This document shows, in pieces, positions 43,094 through 52,336 of a DNA stretch of 64,000 bases. The notes beneath the pieces were generated by a model. That model ran no database searches and was not told where the DNA came from. It saw only the letters and a program-made list of their open reading frames with translations. This DNA is from Bacteroidales bacterium. GTDB taxonomy: Bacteria > Bacteroidota > Bacteroidia > Bacteroidales > F082. The stretch lies in the NCBI GenBank assembly GCA_016291135.1, contig JAEFAE010000005.1, positions 62,001-126,000 of the forward strand, given 5' to 3'. Both the position numbers and the translations under genes were made by a program. The first letter of the stretch is position 1, and each line of letters opens with the position of its first letter.

Positions 43094-43130
43094 CTGAAAA
43101 ATATGAATTTTCATACAAAACATACAAATC

Positions 43131-43334
43131 ATGTTAGAAGAACAAGGCAAATACATCTTCGGGATCGTCAAAGTAGGCGACCGCGGACAAATCGTCATCC
43201 CGAAGGATGCGCGTGAACTCTACGGCATTAAGGCAGGCGACAGCTTATTGGTACTCGGCGACAAAAAAGGCATGGCCTTGCTGAAAACCGAGATCTTTCA
43301 AGACAAAATCAACGAGGTATTAAACGAAGACTGA
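43131..43334 (+). CDS. AbrB/MazE/SpoVT-type DNA-binding protein
   Basis: 67-residue swapped-hairpin protein: VKVGDRGQIVIPKDARELYGIKAGDSLLVLGDKKGMALLK holds the conserved GQIVIPK and the following loop, the DNA-contact strand of AbrB-like transcription factors and antitoxins. No toxin gene is next to it; the following gene, 2 bp later, encodes a membrane acyltransferase, so it probably acts as an autoregulator of the pair. It forms dimers in the family. Confidence 0.88.
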   Translation: MLEEQGKYIFGIVKVGDRGQIVIPKDARELYGIKAGDSLLVLGDKKGMALLKTEIFQDKINEVLNED

Positions 43335-43336
43335 CC

Positions 43337-44455
43337 ATGGAACGCAAACATTATCTGGACAACCTCCGCTGGGTGACGGTGCTTTTGGTGCTGTTTTACC
43401 ACGTCTTTTATTTCTACAACAACAAGGGGGTCTTCGGTGGCATCGGCGGGTTTGGCGAATATCCTCAATACCCACAGTACCAAGACATCGTGATGTACAT
43501 CCTCTACCCCTGGTTCATGCCCATCCTCTTTTTGTTGGCAGGCATCAGTTCCCGTTATGCCTTGGAGAAGCAGTCGGCCAAGGAGTGGTTCAAGGCCCGT
43601 ACCCGCAAACTCCTGGTGCCCGGCACAATCGGCCTCTTTGTGTTCCATTGGATGGTCGGCTATTTCAATACCGTCGTGGCGTCCAGACAAGGCGTGTTCG
43701 ACGGCGTCCCGGCCATAGCAAAGTATTTCATGATGGCCTTCAGCGGCACAGGACCGCTGTGGTTCATCCAAGTGTTGTGGTTGCTAAGTCTGGTCTTGTT
43801 GCTCGTTCGGGCGCTCGACCGGAAGGACCGCTTCTACCACTGGTGCGGCAAGGCCAATTACGTGGTCATCCTCCTGTTGGGCGTGCTGTTCTGGGTGGGC
43901 GAGCAAACCCTCGTCAAAGATCCCCGTCCCGCAAGCCTCGACGGCCTTTTGAACCTCTACAAGCCCTGCTTCTACCTGTTCCCCTACTTGCTGGGCTATT
44001 TTGTGTTCGCCCACGACGCGGTACAGGAGAAACTGGAGAAAGCCTGGATCCCGCTGATGGCCGGTGCCGTCGCTGCCGGCACGGTGCTGGTGGTCACCAC
44101 CTTCGGCCAGGACAACACCTCACCGCAGTATCTGGGCCGTCCGCTCAATAGCCTCTATGGTTGGCTGATGTGTTTGGCGATGATCGGCTGGTTCAAGGCG
44201 AAGTTCAACCGCACGGGCGCTTTCGCGGGATACATGACCCGTTCCAGCTATGGGATCTATATCGTTCACTATCTGGTGATTGCATCGCTTGGTTACATGA
44301 TGAAGATGTATACCAGCCTGGCCCCCTGGATGATGTATGCCATCCTCTTCGTGGCCGTGATGTTGCTCTCACCAGCGCTTTACGAAATCATCAGGCGCAT
44401 CCCCTTGATCCGATGGTGTGTGCTGGGAATCAAGAAAAAACCGGCAAAGGCGTAA
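43337..44455 (+). CDS. Acyltransferase family 3 membrane protein
   Basis: 372-residue inner-membrane protein with about ten helices, starting with ERKHYLDNLRWVTVLLVLFYHVFYFYNN, the standard acyltransferase-3 opening with its conserved His in the first helix. Later blocks include the Trp/Arg-rich loop after helix 2 and GPLWFIQVLWLLSLVLLLVRALDRK. The family transfers acyl groups, often acetyl, to sugars or lipids of the envelope. It is coupled to the AbrB-like gene and ends 33 bp before the convergent TrkH gene. The substrate is unknown. Confidence 0.88.
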   Translation: MERKHYLDNLRWVTVLLVLFYHVFYFYNNKGVFGGIGGFGEYPQYPQYQDIVMYILYPWFMPILFLLAGISSRYALEKQSAKEWFKARTRKLLVPGTIGLFVFHWMVGYFNTVVASRQGVFDGVPAIAKYFMMAFSGTGPLWFIQVLWLLSLVLLLVRALDRKDRFYHWCGKANYVVILLLGVLFWVGEQTLVKDPRPASLDGLLNLYKPCFYLFPYLLGYFVFAHDAVQEKLEKAWIPLMAGAVAAGTVLVVTTFGQDNTSPQYLGRPLNSLYGWLMCLAMIGWFKAKFNRTGAFAGYMTRSSYGIYIVHYLVIASLGYMMKMYTSLAPWMMYAILFVAVMLLSPALYEIIRRIPLIRWCVLGIKKKPAKA

Positions 44456-44488
44456 AGAAGTGCACCCTGGCTTGCTGAGGCCGGCCTA

Positions 44489-45949
44489 TCAGTTTTTCCT
44501 GAAAACACTGCCGATCACGATCAGAATCGGATAGATCTCAAGACGTCCGAACAGCATCAAGACGGTGCTGAAGAGCTTCATGAAGTCGGACAGTCCGGCG
44601 TAATTGCCCATCGAACCGACTTCGCCGAAGCCCGGACCCACGTTGCCGATACAGGCAATGGAGGCCGACAAGCCGGTTTGGAAATCCATGCCTCCAGCCG
44701 TGTAGACCACCATGCCGAGGCCAACGATCAGGATATACAACATGATGAAAGTCATCACCGATGCCACCTCCCCCTCTGTCTTGGTGCTTCCATCCATTCT
44801 CACATAGCCGTATTTGTAGGGGTGCATTAGGGTCTTGAACATCTCCGAGGATCCCTTCATGGCCATCCACACCCGGTCGATCTTGATGCCACCCGAGGTC
44901 GATCCCGAGCATCCGCACACCAGCGATCCAATCAGGATGATTGCCTTGCAGAAGCCAGGCCACAGGTTGGTATCGGCCGTGGCAAAGCCCGTGGTGGTGG
45001 AGATGGAGCACATCTGGAACGAAGCAACCCGGAACGCTTCACGGAACGTGCCATAGGTGCCAAACCACAGCAAGTATAGCGTCATGCACAGGATTCCGAT
45101 GAGGACCGCACCAAGGAACACCCGCACGATCTTGGTGTTGAACAGGTTCTTGCGATTGGAAACGCTGGGCCAGAAAGTAGCAAAGATCAGGCTGAAATTG
45201 ATGCCCGCCAACAACATCGAGACCGAGAGGATGGCCTCAATGGCCTCGCTGTCGAAGGCGGCGATGCTGAGGTTCTTCGTGCTGAAGCCGCAGGTGCTGC
45301 AGGCCGACATGGCGTGGGTGATGGCGTCGAACCAGGTCATGCCTGCCAAATGCAAGCCAATCGACGAAGCCAAGGTCAGGCCCACATAGACCGCAAGAAG
45401 GCGGTAGACGAACTGTTTCCGACGGCCTCGGTAATACTCCTTGGCGATGGACGACAGCTCCATGCCGGCCAACTGGGCCTGCTTGTCGTTACGGGTGGAG
45501 ATCACGATCGAGATCAGCGACACCACGCCAACGCCACCGATCCAGGCCGTGGCGATCCGCCAAAACAGCAAACCTTTCGGAACCGCCTCGATGTCGTTTA
45601 GGATGGAGGCACCCGAGGTGGTGAACCCCGAGACGCTCTCGAACAAGGCGTTGACGAAAGTGAACTCCCGCCCATACAACACAAAGGGCAACGCCCCAAA
45701 CAGGCAGGCGGCCAACCAACAAAACGTTACGATAAAATAACCTGCCTTACGGTCGATCCGCTGCCTCGCTTTGGTAGACAGGAGGCAAGCCAATCCAGCG
45801 GCCAAGGTGACACCCGAGGAGATCAGAAGCGGAAAGAGGCTGGCGTCCCGGTGATCCACAAAGGCGATCAAGGCTGAAAAGGCAATCAGCAAGAAGAGGC
45901 CCAAGAGCGTAAAACCGACAAACCGTATGGTGATCTTAAAGATGTCCAT
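44489..45949 (-). CDS. trkH: TrkH family potassium uptake membrane subunit
   Basis: 486-residue pore-forming potassium transporter. The four half-loops carry the selectivity-filter glycines: TTSGAS, STCGFST, TTTGFAT and GNVGPGF, with helices between them. The start at 45949 (MDIFKITIRFVGFTLL) is preferred over an upstream TTG-type codon. A regulatory TrkA gene is not in the window. An interlocked promoter divergent to the OxyR-like gene lies upstream. The loop GCSGSTSGGIKIDR is typical of the family. Confidence 0.94.
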   Translation of the reverse strand: MDIFKITIRFVGFTLLGLFLLIAFSALIAFVDHRDASLFPLLISSGVTLAAGLACLLSTKARQRIDRKAGYFIVTFCWLAACLFGALPFVLYGREFTFVNALFESVSGFTTSGASILNDIEAVPKGLLFWRIATAWIGGVGVVSLISIVISTRNDKQAQLAGMELSSIAKEYYRGRRKQFVYRLLAVYVGLTLASSIGLHLAGMTWFDAITHAMSACSTCGFSTKNLSIAAFDSEAIEAILSVSMLLAGINFSLIFATFWPSVSNRKNLFNTKIVRVFLGAVLIGILCMTLYLLWFGTYGTFREAFRVASFQMCSISTTTGFATADTNLWPGFCKAIILIGSLVCGCSGSTSGGIKIDRVWMAMKGSSEMFKTLMHPYKYGYVRMDGSTKTEGEVASVMTFIMLYILIVGLGMVVYTAGGMDFQTGLSASIACIGNVGPGFGEVGSMGNYAGLSDFMKLFSTVLMLFGRLEIYPILIVIGSVFRKN

Positions 45950-45967
45950 TCCATTTTTTAGAAAAAG

Positions 45968-46018
45968 CAAAAATATTTTTCAGAATTCTATTGGGCAATA
46001 CAATATTGTTTATCTTTG
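45968..46018. promoter_or_regulatory. Overlapping divergent promoters, trkH and the OxyR-like gene
   Basis: Minus strand: TTG (CAA at 45996-45998), 20-bp spacer, TATTTTTG at 45968-45975. Plus strand: TTG at 45991-45993 and TATCTTTG at 46011-46018, with a 17-bp spacer. The two -33 boxes almost coincide. Confidence 0.6.
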
Positions 46019-46039
46019 TATTGATAATAATCAATAAAG

Positions 46040-46966
46040 ATGACCCTACAACAGTTGGAATACATCGTGGCCGTGGACGAACACCGCTATTTTGTGAAAG
46101 CAGCGGAGGCCTGCGGAGTGACCCAATCGACCTTGAGCCTGATGATCAAAAAGCTGGAAGAGGAATGGGACGTCACGATCTTCCGTCGCAACACCCATCC
46201 CGTTGAGGCGACGGAGACCGGCAGGAAACTCATCGAGGAAGCCAAGATGGTGCTCTACCACACCAAACAGTTGGTCGAGCTGACCCAGTCGGAGAAAGAA
46301 CTCGCCTCAGGTCCTTTGCGCGTCGGCATGATCTCGACCGTAGCCCCCGTGCTGATGCCCAAGACGTTCGGTTACCTAAGCGCCTTCTATCCCGACATCA
46401 AGCTCCAAGCCCTCGAGATGCGCTCTGCCGCCATCGTCGAAAGCCTGAAAAAAGCGGAGATCGACATGGGCGTCCTCACCTCGCCCATCAACGACAAGGA
46501 GCTGCTTGAGCTACCCTTATACCACGAACGGTTCTTCGCCTACATCGTTGACGAGGACATTTTGGACACCCACGAGTCCATCGAACGCAGCCACCTGAAG
46601 GACTACCCCCTTTGGGTGATGAAAGACGGCATCCGGTTGTTCGACCAAAAAGACCTCTCTCAACAGCGCCAAAACACCTACGAGGAACTGTACGAAGGCG
46701 GCCGCGTCGGCATTTTGATCCAGATCGCCAACGAGAACGGAGGCATGACCATCCTTCCCGAAACCCACCTGAACCTATTGGACGAGCAGGCCCAACAAAG
46801 GATGCGCCCCATCGTCGGGTCCACCATCTCACGCGTAATCAGCCTCGTCATGCGAAAGGACTACATCCACGAAAAGATGATGAACATCTTCGTCAAGGCC
46901 ATCAAGTCGTGCATCTCGCCGGATCTTTACGAACATGCCATCAAAAGCGACTATATCAAACTGTAA
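46040..46966 (+). CDS. OxyR-like LysR family regulator lacking redox cysteines
   Basis: 308-residue LysR-type transcription factor. The N-terminal winged helix has LQQLEYIVAVDEHRYFVKAAEACGVTQSTLSLMIKKLEEE, very close to OxyR, and the effector domain follows. In OxyR the disulfide pair lies in a segment like 'EEGHCLRDQ...C'; here that stretch is MKDGIRLFDQKDLSQQ, without either Cys. The only cysteines are Cys20 in the DNA-binding helix (EACG) and one near the C-terminus (KSCIS). It may respond to another signal. The AlkD-like gene follows by 6 bp. Confidence 0.85.
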   Translation: MTLQQLEYIVAVDEHRYFVKAAEACGVTQSTLSLMIKKLEEEWDVTIFRRNTHPVEATETGRKLIEEAKMVLYHTKQLVELTQSEKELASGPLRVGMISTVAPVLMPKTFGYLSAFYPDIKLQALEMRSAAIVESLKKAEIDMGVLTSPINDKELLELPLYHERFFAYIVDEDILDTHESIERSHLKDYPLWVMKDGIRLFDQKDLSQQRQNTYEELYEGGRVGILIQIANENGGMTILPETHLNLLDEQAQQRMRPIVGSTISRVISLVMRKDYIHEKMMNIFVKAIKSCISPDLYEHAIKSDYIKL

Positions 46967-46972
46967 CGAAAT

Positions 46973-47692
46973 ATGACAACGAACCCGCTATACGACGCCG
47001 TCCTCGCCCACCGCGATCCTTCGCAGGTGGAAGGCCTGATGCGTTTTTTCAAGACCGGCAAGGGCCAGTACGGCGAAGGCGACCGGTTTCTCGGCATCAA
47101 GGTGCCTGTCACCCGCGAGGTGGTGAAACACTGCTGGCAAACGACCTCCTTTGACGACCTCGAGACCTGCATCCGCTCCGAATACCATGAGATCAGGCTG
47201 GCCGCCCTACTGACGTTGGTGCAACAGTTCAAACACGCCAAGAAAGATCCCGCATTGCAGCAACGCTGTGTCGATTTCTACCTGTCCCACACTGCGTTTA
47301 TCAACAACTGGGACCTGGTCGATCTCTCTTGCTACGAGCTACTCGGCACCTGGCTTCTTGACAAAGACCGCACCCTGCTCTACGACCTGGCCCGCGACGG
47401 CAAGACCCTCTGGGAGCAACGTATCGGAATCGTCAGCACCATGCAGTTTCTCCGCCACGGTGAGTTGGACGATACCTACGCCATTGCTGAAATCTATTTG
47501 TCGAAGCCCCAACCCTTGCACGACCTTTTGCAGAAAGCTGGCGGTTGGCTGCTTCGCGAGGCGGGCAAACGCGATGAACAACGACTAAAAGCTTGGCTCA
47601 GTGACCGTTACAAGACCCTGCCTCGCACCATGTTGCGGTATGCCATCGAGAAGTTCACGGAAGAAGAACGCAAAAACTATTTAAAATCATGA
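46973..47692 (+). CDS. AlkD-like DNA alkylation repair protein
   Basis: 239-residue all-helical HEAT-like repeat protein. Landmarks: YGEGDRFLGIKVPVTREVVKHCWQ, SEYHEIRLAALLTLVQQF, TAFINNWDLVDLSCYELLGTWL (catalytic Asp region) and GWLLREAGKRDEQRLKAWL. The AlkD family excises positively charged alkylated bases such as 3-methyladenine and 7-methylguanine. It is cotranscribed with the OxyR-like regulator (6-bp gap), hinting at a DNA damage or stress role. Confidence 0.9.
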   Translation: MTTNPLYDAVLAHRDPSQVEGLMRFFKTGKGQYGEGDRFLGIKVPVTREVVKHCWQTTSFDDLETCIRSEYHEIRLAALLTLVQQFKHAKKDPALQQRCVDFYLSHTAFINNWDLVDLSCYELLGTWLLDKDRTLLYDLARDGKTLWEQRIGIVSTMQFLRHGELDDTYAIAEIYLSKPQPLHDLLQKAGGWLLREAGKRDEQRLKAWLSDRYKTLPRTMLRYAIEKFTEEERKNYLKS

Positions 47693-47722
47693 CGATCCGA
47701 CTCGTCCAAAACCAGTTGAACG

Positions 47723-48217
47723 ATGAAATACGATATCAGAAAAGCAAATCCGAAAGACCTGCCAACCATTCTCAACCTTCGCGACCAAGCTCGTGAGATC
47801 ATGCGCAGCTACGGCAACACGTTCCAGTGGCCCGACGGCTATCCCTACGATGAGAAGTTCATCCATGACATTGAACAAGGCTGCAGCTATGTGATGGCTG
47901 ACCAAACTGGCGCCATCGTTGGCACCTTCGCCCTCATTCCCGGCCCCGACATCACCTATAAAGTCATCTACGACGGCCAGTGGCTCGACGATGAGCCCTA
48001 CCATGTCATCCACCGCATTGCCAGCACGCCGCAATCCCATGGCATCCTTGACGCCGTGCTCGACTTCAGCGAATCCATCGCCAAAAACATCCGTATCGAC
48101 ACCCACGAGGCGAACATCATCATGCGCAAAGGTTTGGAAAAACACGGATACCAGTATTGCGGCATCATCCATCTATTAAATGGCGACGAACGGATGGCAT
48201 TTCAGAAAAAAGCTTAA
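47723..48217 (+). CDS. GNAT family acetyltransferase
   Basis: 164-residue protein starting MKYDIRKANPKDLPTILNLRDQAREIMR, the GNAT beta-1/alpha-1 opening. A central IVGTFALIPGPDITYKVI strand pair follows, then HVIHRIASTPQSHGILDAVLDFSESIAKN, where Q/R-x-x-G/A-like contacts with acetyl-CoA are expected (SHGI), and a C-terminal LEKHGYQYCGIIH. The substrate is unknown. It follows the AlkD-like gene by 30 bp. Its stop codon overlaps the -7 box of the next gene. Confidence 0.82.
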   Translation: MKYDIRKANPKDLPTILNLRDQAREIMRSYGNTFQWPDGYPYDEKFIHDIEQGCSYVMADQTGAIVGTFALIPGPDITYKVIYDGQWLDDEPYHVIHRIASTPQSHGILDAVLDFSESIAKNIRIDTHEANIIMRKGLEKHGYQYCGIIHLLNGDERMAFQKKA

Positions 48218-48222
48218 CTTTG
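48215..48222 (+). promoter_or_regulatory. -7 box of the next gene
   Basis: TAACTTTG overlapping the GNAT stop codon and 42 bp before the next ATG at 48265. Confidence 0.45.
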
Positions 48223-48264
48223 CGATACTAAACGTTGCGCCCGACACGGACCAGGGCTTTACCC

Positions 48265-49026
48265 ATGAAAAAGCTCTTGATTGTTTGCATCCTGTTACTT
48301 CCCATCGCAGGAACCCTAAAGGCACAAGACATCATCGTCACTAAAGAAGGCAAGGACATCCAAGCCAAAGTCCTTGAAATTACCGAAACCGAAATCAAAT
48401 ATCTGGATTTCGAGAATCAGGAAGGTCCAACATACGTGTTGAACAAAACCAATGTCCTCCTCATACGGTATCAAAACGGCAAAAACGAAGTATTTTCCGT
48501 CGATTCCACCCCAACTGGAGAACCTTACAAACCCCAACCATACGTCTCTGAAGGAATGCGTTACAGGGATTACAAAACACTCTACAACTACCGCAATTAT
48601 ACCAAGCAATTTGGTGATCCTTATAACCCAACATTGTCCGGCGTGGCATCGTGGCTGATTCCAGGCCTTGGTCAAGGAATATGCGATGAATGGGGACGGG
48701 GCGCAGCGATCTTTGGAGGATACATCCTGGGGTCAATGGCATGGGCGGTGTCTATCGTAGGGACATCACACGTTGGCCCTAATGGCTCCGATTCTTTCTA
48801 TCCAGACCCTACAGTTGTTTTGCTAAGTACTACGCTATTGGCTGCTTACAACGTCTGGAATATCGTCGATGCGGTCCATGTCGCTAAGATCAAAAACATG
48901 TACTATCGGGATATTCGGGGACGGCAAACAAGCCTCCAGATGAACATTTCTCCCAGCTTCACCTATATTCACACCCCCGAAACCAGCGCTCCCGTGATGG
49001 GCCTATCGATGCATATCGGTTTTTGA
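48265..49026 (+). CDS. Secreted or membrane protein of unknown function
   Basis: 253 residues: signal peptide (about 1-21, GTLKAQ) and an N-terminal domain (DIIVTKEGKDIQAKVLEITETEIKY, FENQEGPTYVLNKTNVLLIRYQNG) widespread in secreted Bacteroidota proteins. Two hydrophobic segments follow (ASWLIPGLGQGICDEWGRGAAIFGGYILGSMAW and VVLLSTTLLAAYNVWNIVDAV), with a C-terminal strand-like tail ending SMHIGF. Loop GLGQGICDEWGRG resembles the DUF5683/TM2-like turn. The gene is more AT-rich than its neighbours. The omega-amidase gene follows in 3 bp. Confidence 0.68.
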   Translation: MKKLLIVCILLLPIAGTLKAQDIIVTKEGKDIQAKVLEITETEIKYLDFENQEGPTYVLNKTNVLLIRYQNGKNEVFSVDSTPTGEPYKPQPYVSEGMRYRDYKTLYNYRNYTKQFGDPYNPTLSGVASWLIPGLGQGICDEWGRGAAIFGGYILGSMAWAVSIVGTSHVGPNGSDSFYPDPTVVLLSTTLLAAYNVWNIVDAVHVAKIKNMYYRDIRGRQTSLQMNISPSFTYIHTPETSAPVMGLSMHIGF

Positions 49027-49029
49027 TCT

Positions 49030-49857
49030 ATGAGTGAGCTGCGAATCTCTCTTATCCAAGCCGATCTCCGTTGGGAAGACCCTGACGGTAACCGCACGCA
49101 TTTCGATCAGCTATTGAAAGAAGTGCCCGCTGGTGCAGATCTGGTGTTGCTTCCCGAGACCTTCAACACGGGGTTTCCAGTGGATCCTCTAAAGTTTGCC
49201 GAAACACAGGACGGCCCTACCATGAACTGGCTGAGCAACAAAGCCCAGGAGTTGAATGCCGTGATTTGTGGCACTATGCTTCTTAATATAGATGGCCATT
49301 ACCATAACAGCTTGGTGTGGATGCGTCCCGATGGCAGCTATGCGTTGTATCACAAACGGCACACCTTTGCGATGGGCGGGGAAAAGGAGCCCATTGAACC
49401 CGGTAAAGCACCCCTGGTTGTTGAGCTCAAAGGCTGGAAAATCAAGCCGATGATCTGCTATGACATTCGTTTCCCTTTATGGGCTAGGAACCACTATCAG
49501 AATGGAGTTTACGATTACGATTTGGGCATCTATCTGGCGAACTTCCCCGAATCGAGGATCGAGGTATGGAATACGCTGCTGAAGGCCCGAGCCATCGAGA
49601 ACCAGACCTATTATATCGGCGTGAACCGCATCGGCGACGATCCCGAAGGCGTGCATTATAACGGCAAGTCGCAGATGATCAACGCCCGGGGTGAGATCCT
49701 TTGCCTAGCCGAGCCCGACCAAGAAACCGTGCTTTCTTTTACCCTCAATTATGAAGCACTCCAGCACTTCCGCGAGAAATTCCCCGTTGGAAAAGATTGG
49801 GATTCGTTTTGCACCCATACAAATCATTTTAATCATGAAAAAAACCCTCTTTCTTAG
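49030..49857 (+). CDS. Carbon-nitrogen hydrolase, omega-amidase type
   Basis: 275-residue cytoplasmic nitrilase-fold amidase. Catalytic Glu43 (LLPETFNTGF), Lys109 (LYHKRHTF) and Cys143 (MICYDIRFPLWARN) are present. The loop NTGFPVDP and the final EKFPVGKDWDSF match YafV/omega-amidase, which deaminates alpha-ketoglutaramate or alpha-ketosuccinamate. It is the last cytoplasmic gene before the secreted peptidase, whose start codon lies 22 bp inside its 3' end in another frame. Confidence 0.9.
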   Translation: MSELRISLIQADLRWEDPDGNRTHFDQLLKEVPAGADLVLLPETFNTGFPVDPLKFAETQDGPTMNWLSNKAQELNAVICGTMLLNIDGHYHNSLVWMRPDGSYALYHKRHTFAMGGEKEPIEPGKAPLVVELKGWKIKPMICYDIRFPLWARNHYQNGVYDYDLGIYLANFPESRIEVWNTLLKARAIENQTYYIGVNRIGDDPEGVHYNGKSQMINARGEILCLAEPDQETVLSFTLNYEALQHFREKFPVGKDWDSFCTHTNHFNHEKNPLS

Positions 49858-51790
49858 CATTCTCTTGATTGCCGCCTCCACCATGAAGGCGCAATTCCAT
49901 TGGGAACCCATCGATCACCAAGGCAATCGGGCACAGACCTATCCCAAAGTCACTGAAATCAACCCCGAAATCCAAGCCATGATTGACCAAGTGGACACCA
50001 TCAACCTTTACAATAGCATCGCGTGGATGCAACAATTCATCCGAGAGGCCTATTCTCCCGAAGCGTTGCTGACGCAGAACTGGCTTGTTGAACAATACGA
50101 GGAACTGGGGTTGGAAACATCGGTCCATTACTTTGTTGACGAAGAGAACAATTGGCTTGAAGCGGGCAATGTTGTCGCCATTCAACCCGGAACGGTATAT
50201 CCTGACGAATACATCGTCATCTCCTCGCATTATGACCATCCAAGCGGTCCAGGTGCCGACGACAACGCCTCTGGCACCGCCGGCGTACTTGAAGCAGCAC
50301 GTATCTTAAGCCAATATGCATTGGATCGATCCATCATTTACATCAATTTCAACAATGAGGAATATGGACTCATAGGAAGCATGGGATATGCCAAAGAATG
50401 TGCCCGTCAGGACAAGAGCATCCTTGGCGTCTTCAATCTCGACATGATCGGATGGTATCCTCCGGAACTCGACACCGTGAAGATGTTCACTGCATGCTAT
50501 CATCTCAACAGAAAATTATACGATTATTATTACTCTGTAGCCAATCTGTATCTGCCCGAGACGCCAACATGCTGGAGAACAGGAGGAGAAACCACTAGGG
50601 GTGACCACATTCGGTTTTGCTCCTACCAGTATCCCGCCCTTTATCTTGGCGACACTGAGTATCTCTCTCAACATCCATGCTACCACAGTCCTTGTGACAC
50701 CATCGGAAGCGGCGTGAACAACTTCATTCTTGCAGGTGCTTTTGTAAAAGCCACCATTGCGGCCACAGCCGAACTAGCGAACGGAGACCTCCCACCCCAA
50801 CATTTTGCAGCCACCTGCGACAGTGCTGCCATTTACCTTCGATGGGATGAGACTGATAATGCAACACAATACCGGCTGTTTAGGGATCAGCAGCTGATAG
50901 CCGAATTAACCGAACCCTATTATGAAGACCATGACGCTAACGATGGTGAAATGCATGACTATCATGTTGTTTCAGTAAAGTCAGACGGAACAGAAAACAA
51001 CGAATCCAACCACGAGAAAATGATGGTCTCGCCTGCATTATCCCTTCCATTCCACAATGACTTCAACGACAATCTCAATGGGTTCAGGTTGTTGACAGAC
51101 ACTTGGCAACGCAATAAGAAATCCCAAAACGATTATTATCTCGGAGCAAAATCATACGTGAAAGACAGAGAAAACTTATTATCCATAGCAGAAACAGCGT
51201 GGTTCTCCATCCCCTCAGAAGTTTCCAATGCCACCCTTTGCTTTGATTTCATTACCATTGCCAGTTTTGATTACGAGATTAACAACTCCTCTTTCGCTCG
51301 TTTCAATATCGAAGTTACCACCGACCGAGTCCATTGGCATTTGTTGGATGCCATCCATTCACGCTACAAATGGCAACATATTGATCTTTCATTGAACGAT
51401 TATATCGGCCAGCCCTTTGTGCAGGTACGGATTCTCGTAGAAGATGCAAACTACTATAATCACGACAAAACAGGCCCCAAAAAGGCATACTTGTATGGAA
51501 TTGACAACTTTTCGATCCATTTCTCACCTGCAAGCATCCCCGAGACTCAAAACGACGGGTTCTTCTCACTTGAAATCTGCCCCAATCCGTCAAATTCCCA
51601 GATCGAAATCCATACCGATTTGAACGATACCTATCGATTGACCGTTTACAATATCACGGGAATCAAAGTAATGGAACAAACCGATTTTCATGACGGAATC
51701 CTTGACATCACAACCTTACCTGCTGGATTGTATTTCATCAAAGCCACACAAGGCAACAAATCCATCGCAAAAAGAATCCTGAAAAAATAA
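49835..51790 (+). CDS. M28 family metallopeptidase exported by T9SS
   Basis: 651-residue secreted aminopeptidase. Signal peptide about 1-20 (STMKAQ). The M28 domain (about 60-330) has the zinc ligands His132 and Asp142 (HYDHPSGPGADDNASG), Glu175/Glu176 (NNEEYG), Asp203 (LDMIGW) and the later CYHSPCD. An Fn3/jelly-roll-like domain (about 335-545) follows. The C-terminal 75 residues form a T9SS type A sorting domain (ICPNPSNSQIEIH, LTVYNITGIKVMEQ, LPAGLYFIKATQGNK). The start codon is the ATG at 49835, with 23 bp overlapping the amidase gene. The middle of the gene is AT-rich compared with the neighbours. Confidence 0.93.
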   Translation: MKKTLFLSILLIAASTMKAQFHWEPIDHQGNRAQTYPKVTEINPEIQAMIDQVDTINLYNSIAWMQQFIREAYSPEALLTQNWLVEQYEELGLETSVHYFVDEENNWLEAGNVVAIQPGTVYPDEYIVISSHYDHPSGPGADDNASGTAGVLEAARILSQYALDRSIIYINFNNEEYGLIGSMGYAKECARQDKSILGVFNLDMIGWYPPELDTVKMFTACYHLNRKLYDYYYSVANLYLPETPTCWRTGGETTRGDHIRFCSYQYPALYLGDTEYLSQHPCYHSPCDTIGSGVNNFILAGAFVKATIAATAELANGDLPPQHFAATCDSAAIYLRWDETDNATQYRLFRDQQLIAELTEPYYEDHDANDGEMHDYHVVSVKSDGTENNESNHEKMMVSPALSLPFHNDFNDNLNGFRLLTDTWQRNKKSQNDYYLGAKSYVKDRENLLSIAETAWFSIPSEVSNATLCFDFITIASFDYEINNSSFARFNIEVTTDRVHWHLLDAIHSRYKWQHIDLSLNDYIGQPFVQVRILVEDANYYNHDKTGPKKAYLYGIDNFSIHFSPASIPETQNDGFFSLEICPNPSNSQIEIHTDLNDTYRLTVYNITGIKVMEQTDFHDGILDITTLPAGLYFIKATQGNKSIAKRILKK

Positions 51791-51796
51791 CCTTTT

Positions 51797-52240
51797 ATGC
51801 CAATTTCCGTTTTCTCCGACGAATACTATATGAAACAGGCCTTCAAAGAGGCCGAACTGGCCCTGGAAGCCGAAGAAATCCCCATTGGGGCTGTGGTAGT
51901 ATGCAATGACAAAATCATCGCCCGGGCCCATAACCAGACCGAGATGCTCAACGACGTGACCGCCCATGCCGAGATGCTCGCCATCACCGCAGCAGCCAAT
52001 GCCCTTGGTGCCAAATACCTCGACGAGTGCACCCTCTACGTCACCTTGGAGCCCTGCCCCATGTGTGCCGGCGCCCTTGCCCATAGCCACATCGGCAAGG
52101 TGGTCTATGCCGCCGACGATCCCAAAAACGGGTTCTCCAAATACGGGAACATGCTGCATCCCAAAACCAAAATCGTCGCCGATGTGATGAAGGATGAGTG
52201 TCTCGCCCTACTTACCAGTTTTTTCAAGAAGAAAAGATAG
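51797..52240 (+). CDS. tadA: tRNA-specific adenosine deaminase (TadA)
   Basis: 147-residue zinc deaminase making inosine at the tRNA wobble position of tRNA-Arg. The HAE motif (His57, Glu59) and PCPMC (Cys87, Cys90) are the zinc and proton-shuttle residues. Length matches the family. The gene begins 6 bp after the peptidase stop; it is a housekeeping gene whose linkage to a secreted peptidase is probably coincidental. A TTTTGCGCAAAA palindrome lies 5 bp after the stop. Confidence 0.96.
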   Translation: MPISVFSDEYYMKQAFKEAELALEAEEIPIGAVVVCNDKIIARAHNQTEMLNDVTAHAEMLAITAAANALGAKYLDECTLYVTLEPCPMCAGALAHSHIGKVVYAADDPKNGFSKYGNMLHPKTKIVADVMKDECLALLTSFFKKKR

Positions 52241-52247
52241 AAGATTT

Positions 52248-52316
52248 TGCGCAAAATGAGCGTTTCTGCGCAAGCGCTTTCGCCGTATTTTGCCAAGATA
52301 GTGCTATTTTTGCGCA
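52248..52316. promoter_or_regulatory. TGCGCA cluster and -7 box before the AraC gene
   Basis: Three TGCGCA hexamers (52248-52253 within TTTTGCGCAAAA, 52267-52272, 52311-52316) surround a TATTTTTG -7 box at 52305-52312. Two more copies lie at the far end of the adjacent membrane-protein gene (53659, 53678). This is consistent with repeated operator sites for the AraC product, but the binding is inferred. Confidence 0.45.
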
Positions 52317-52336
52317 TTGTTGTTAGAAACAAAGCC

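Noticed and set aside
43131-44455. Toxin-antitoxin pair headed by the AbrB-like gene
   Set aside because: The following gene encodes a ten-helix acyltransferase, not a toxin; the AbrB-like protein is more likely an autoregulator.
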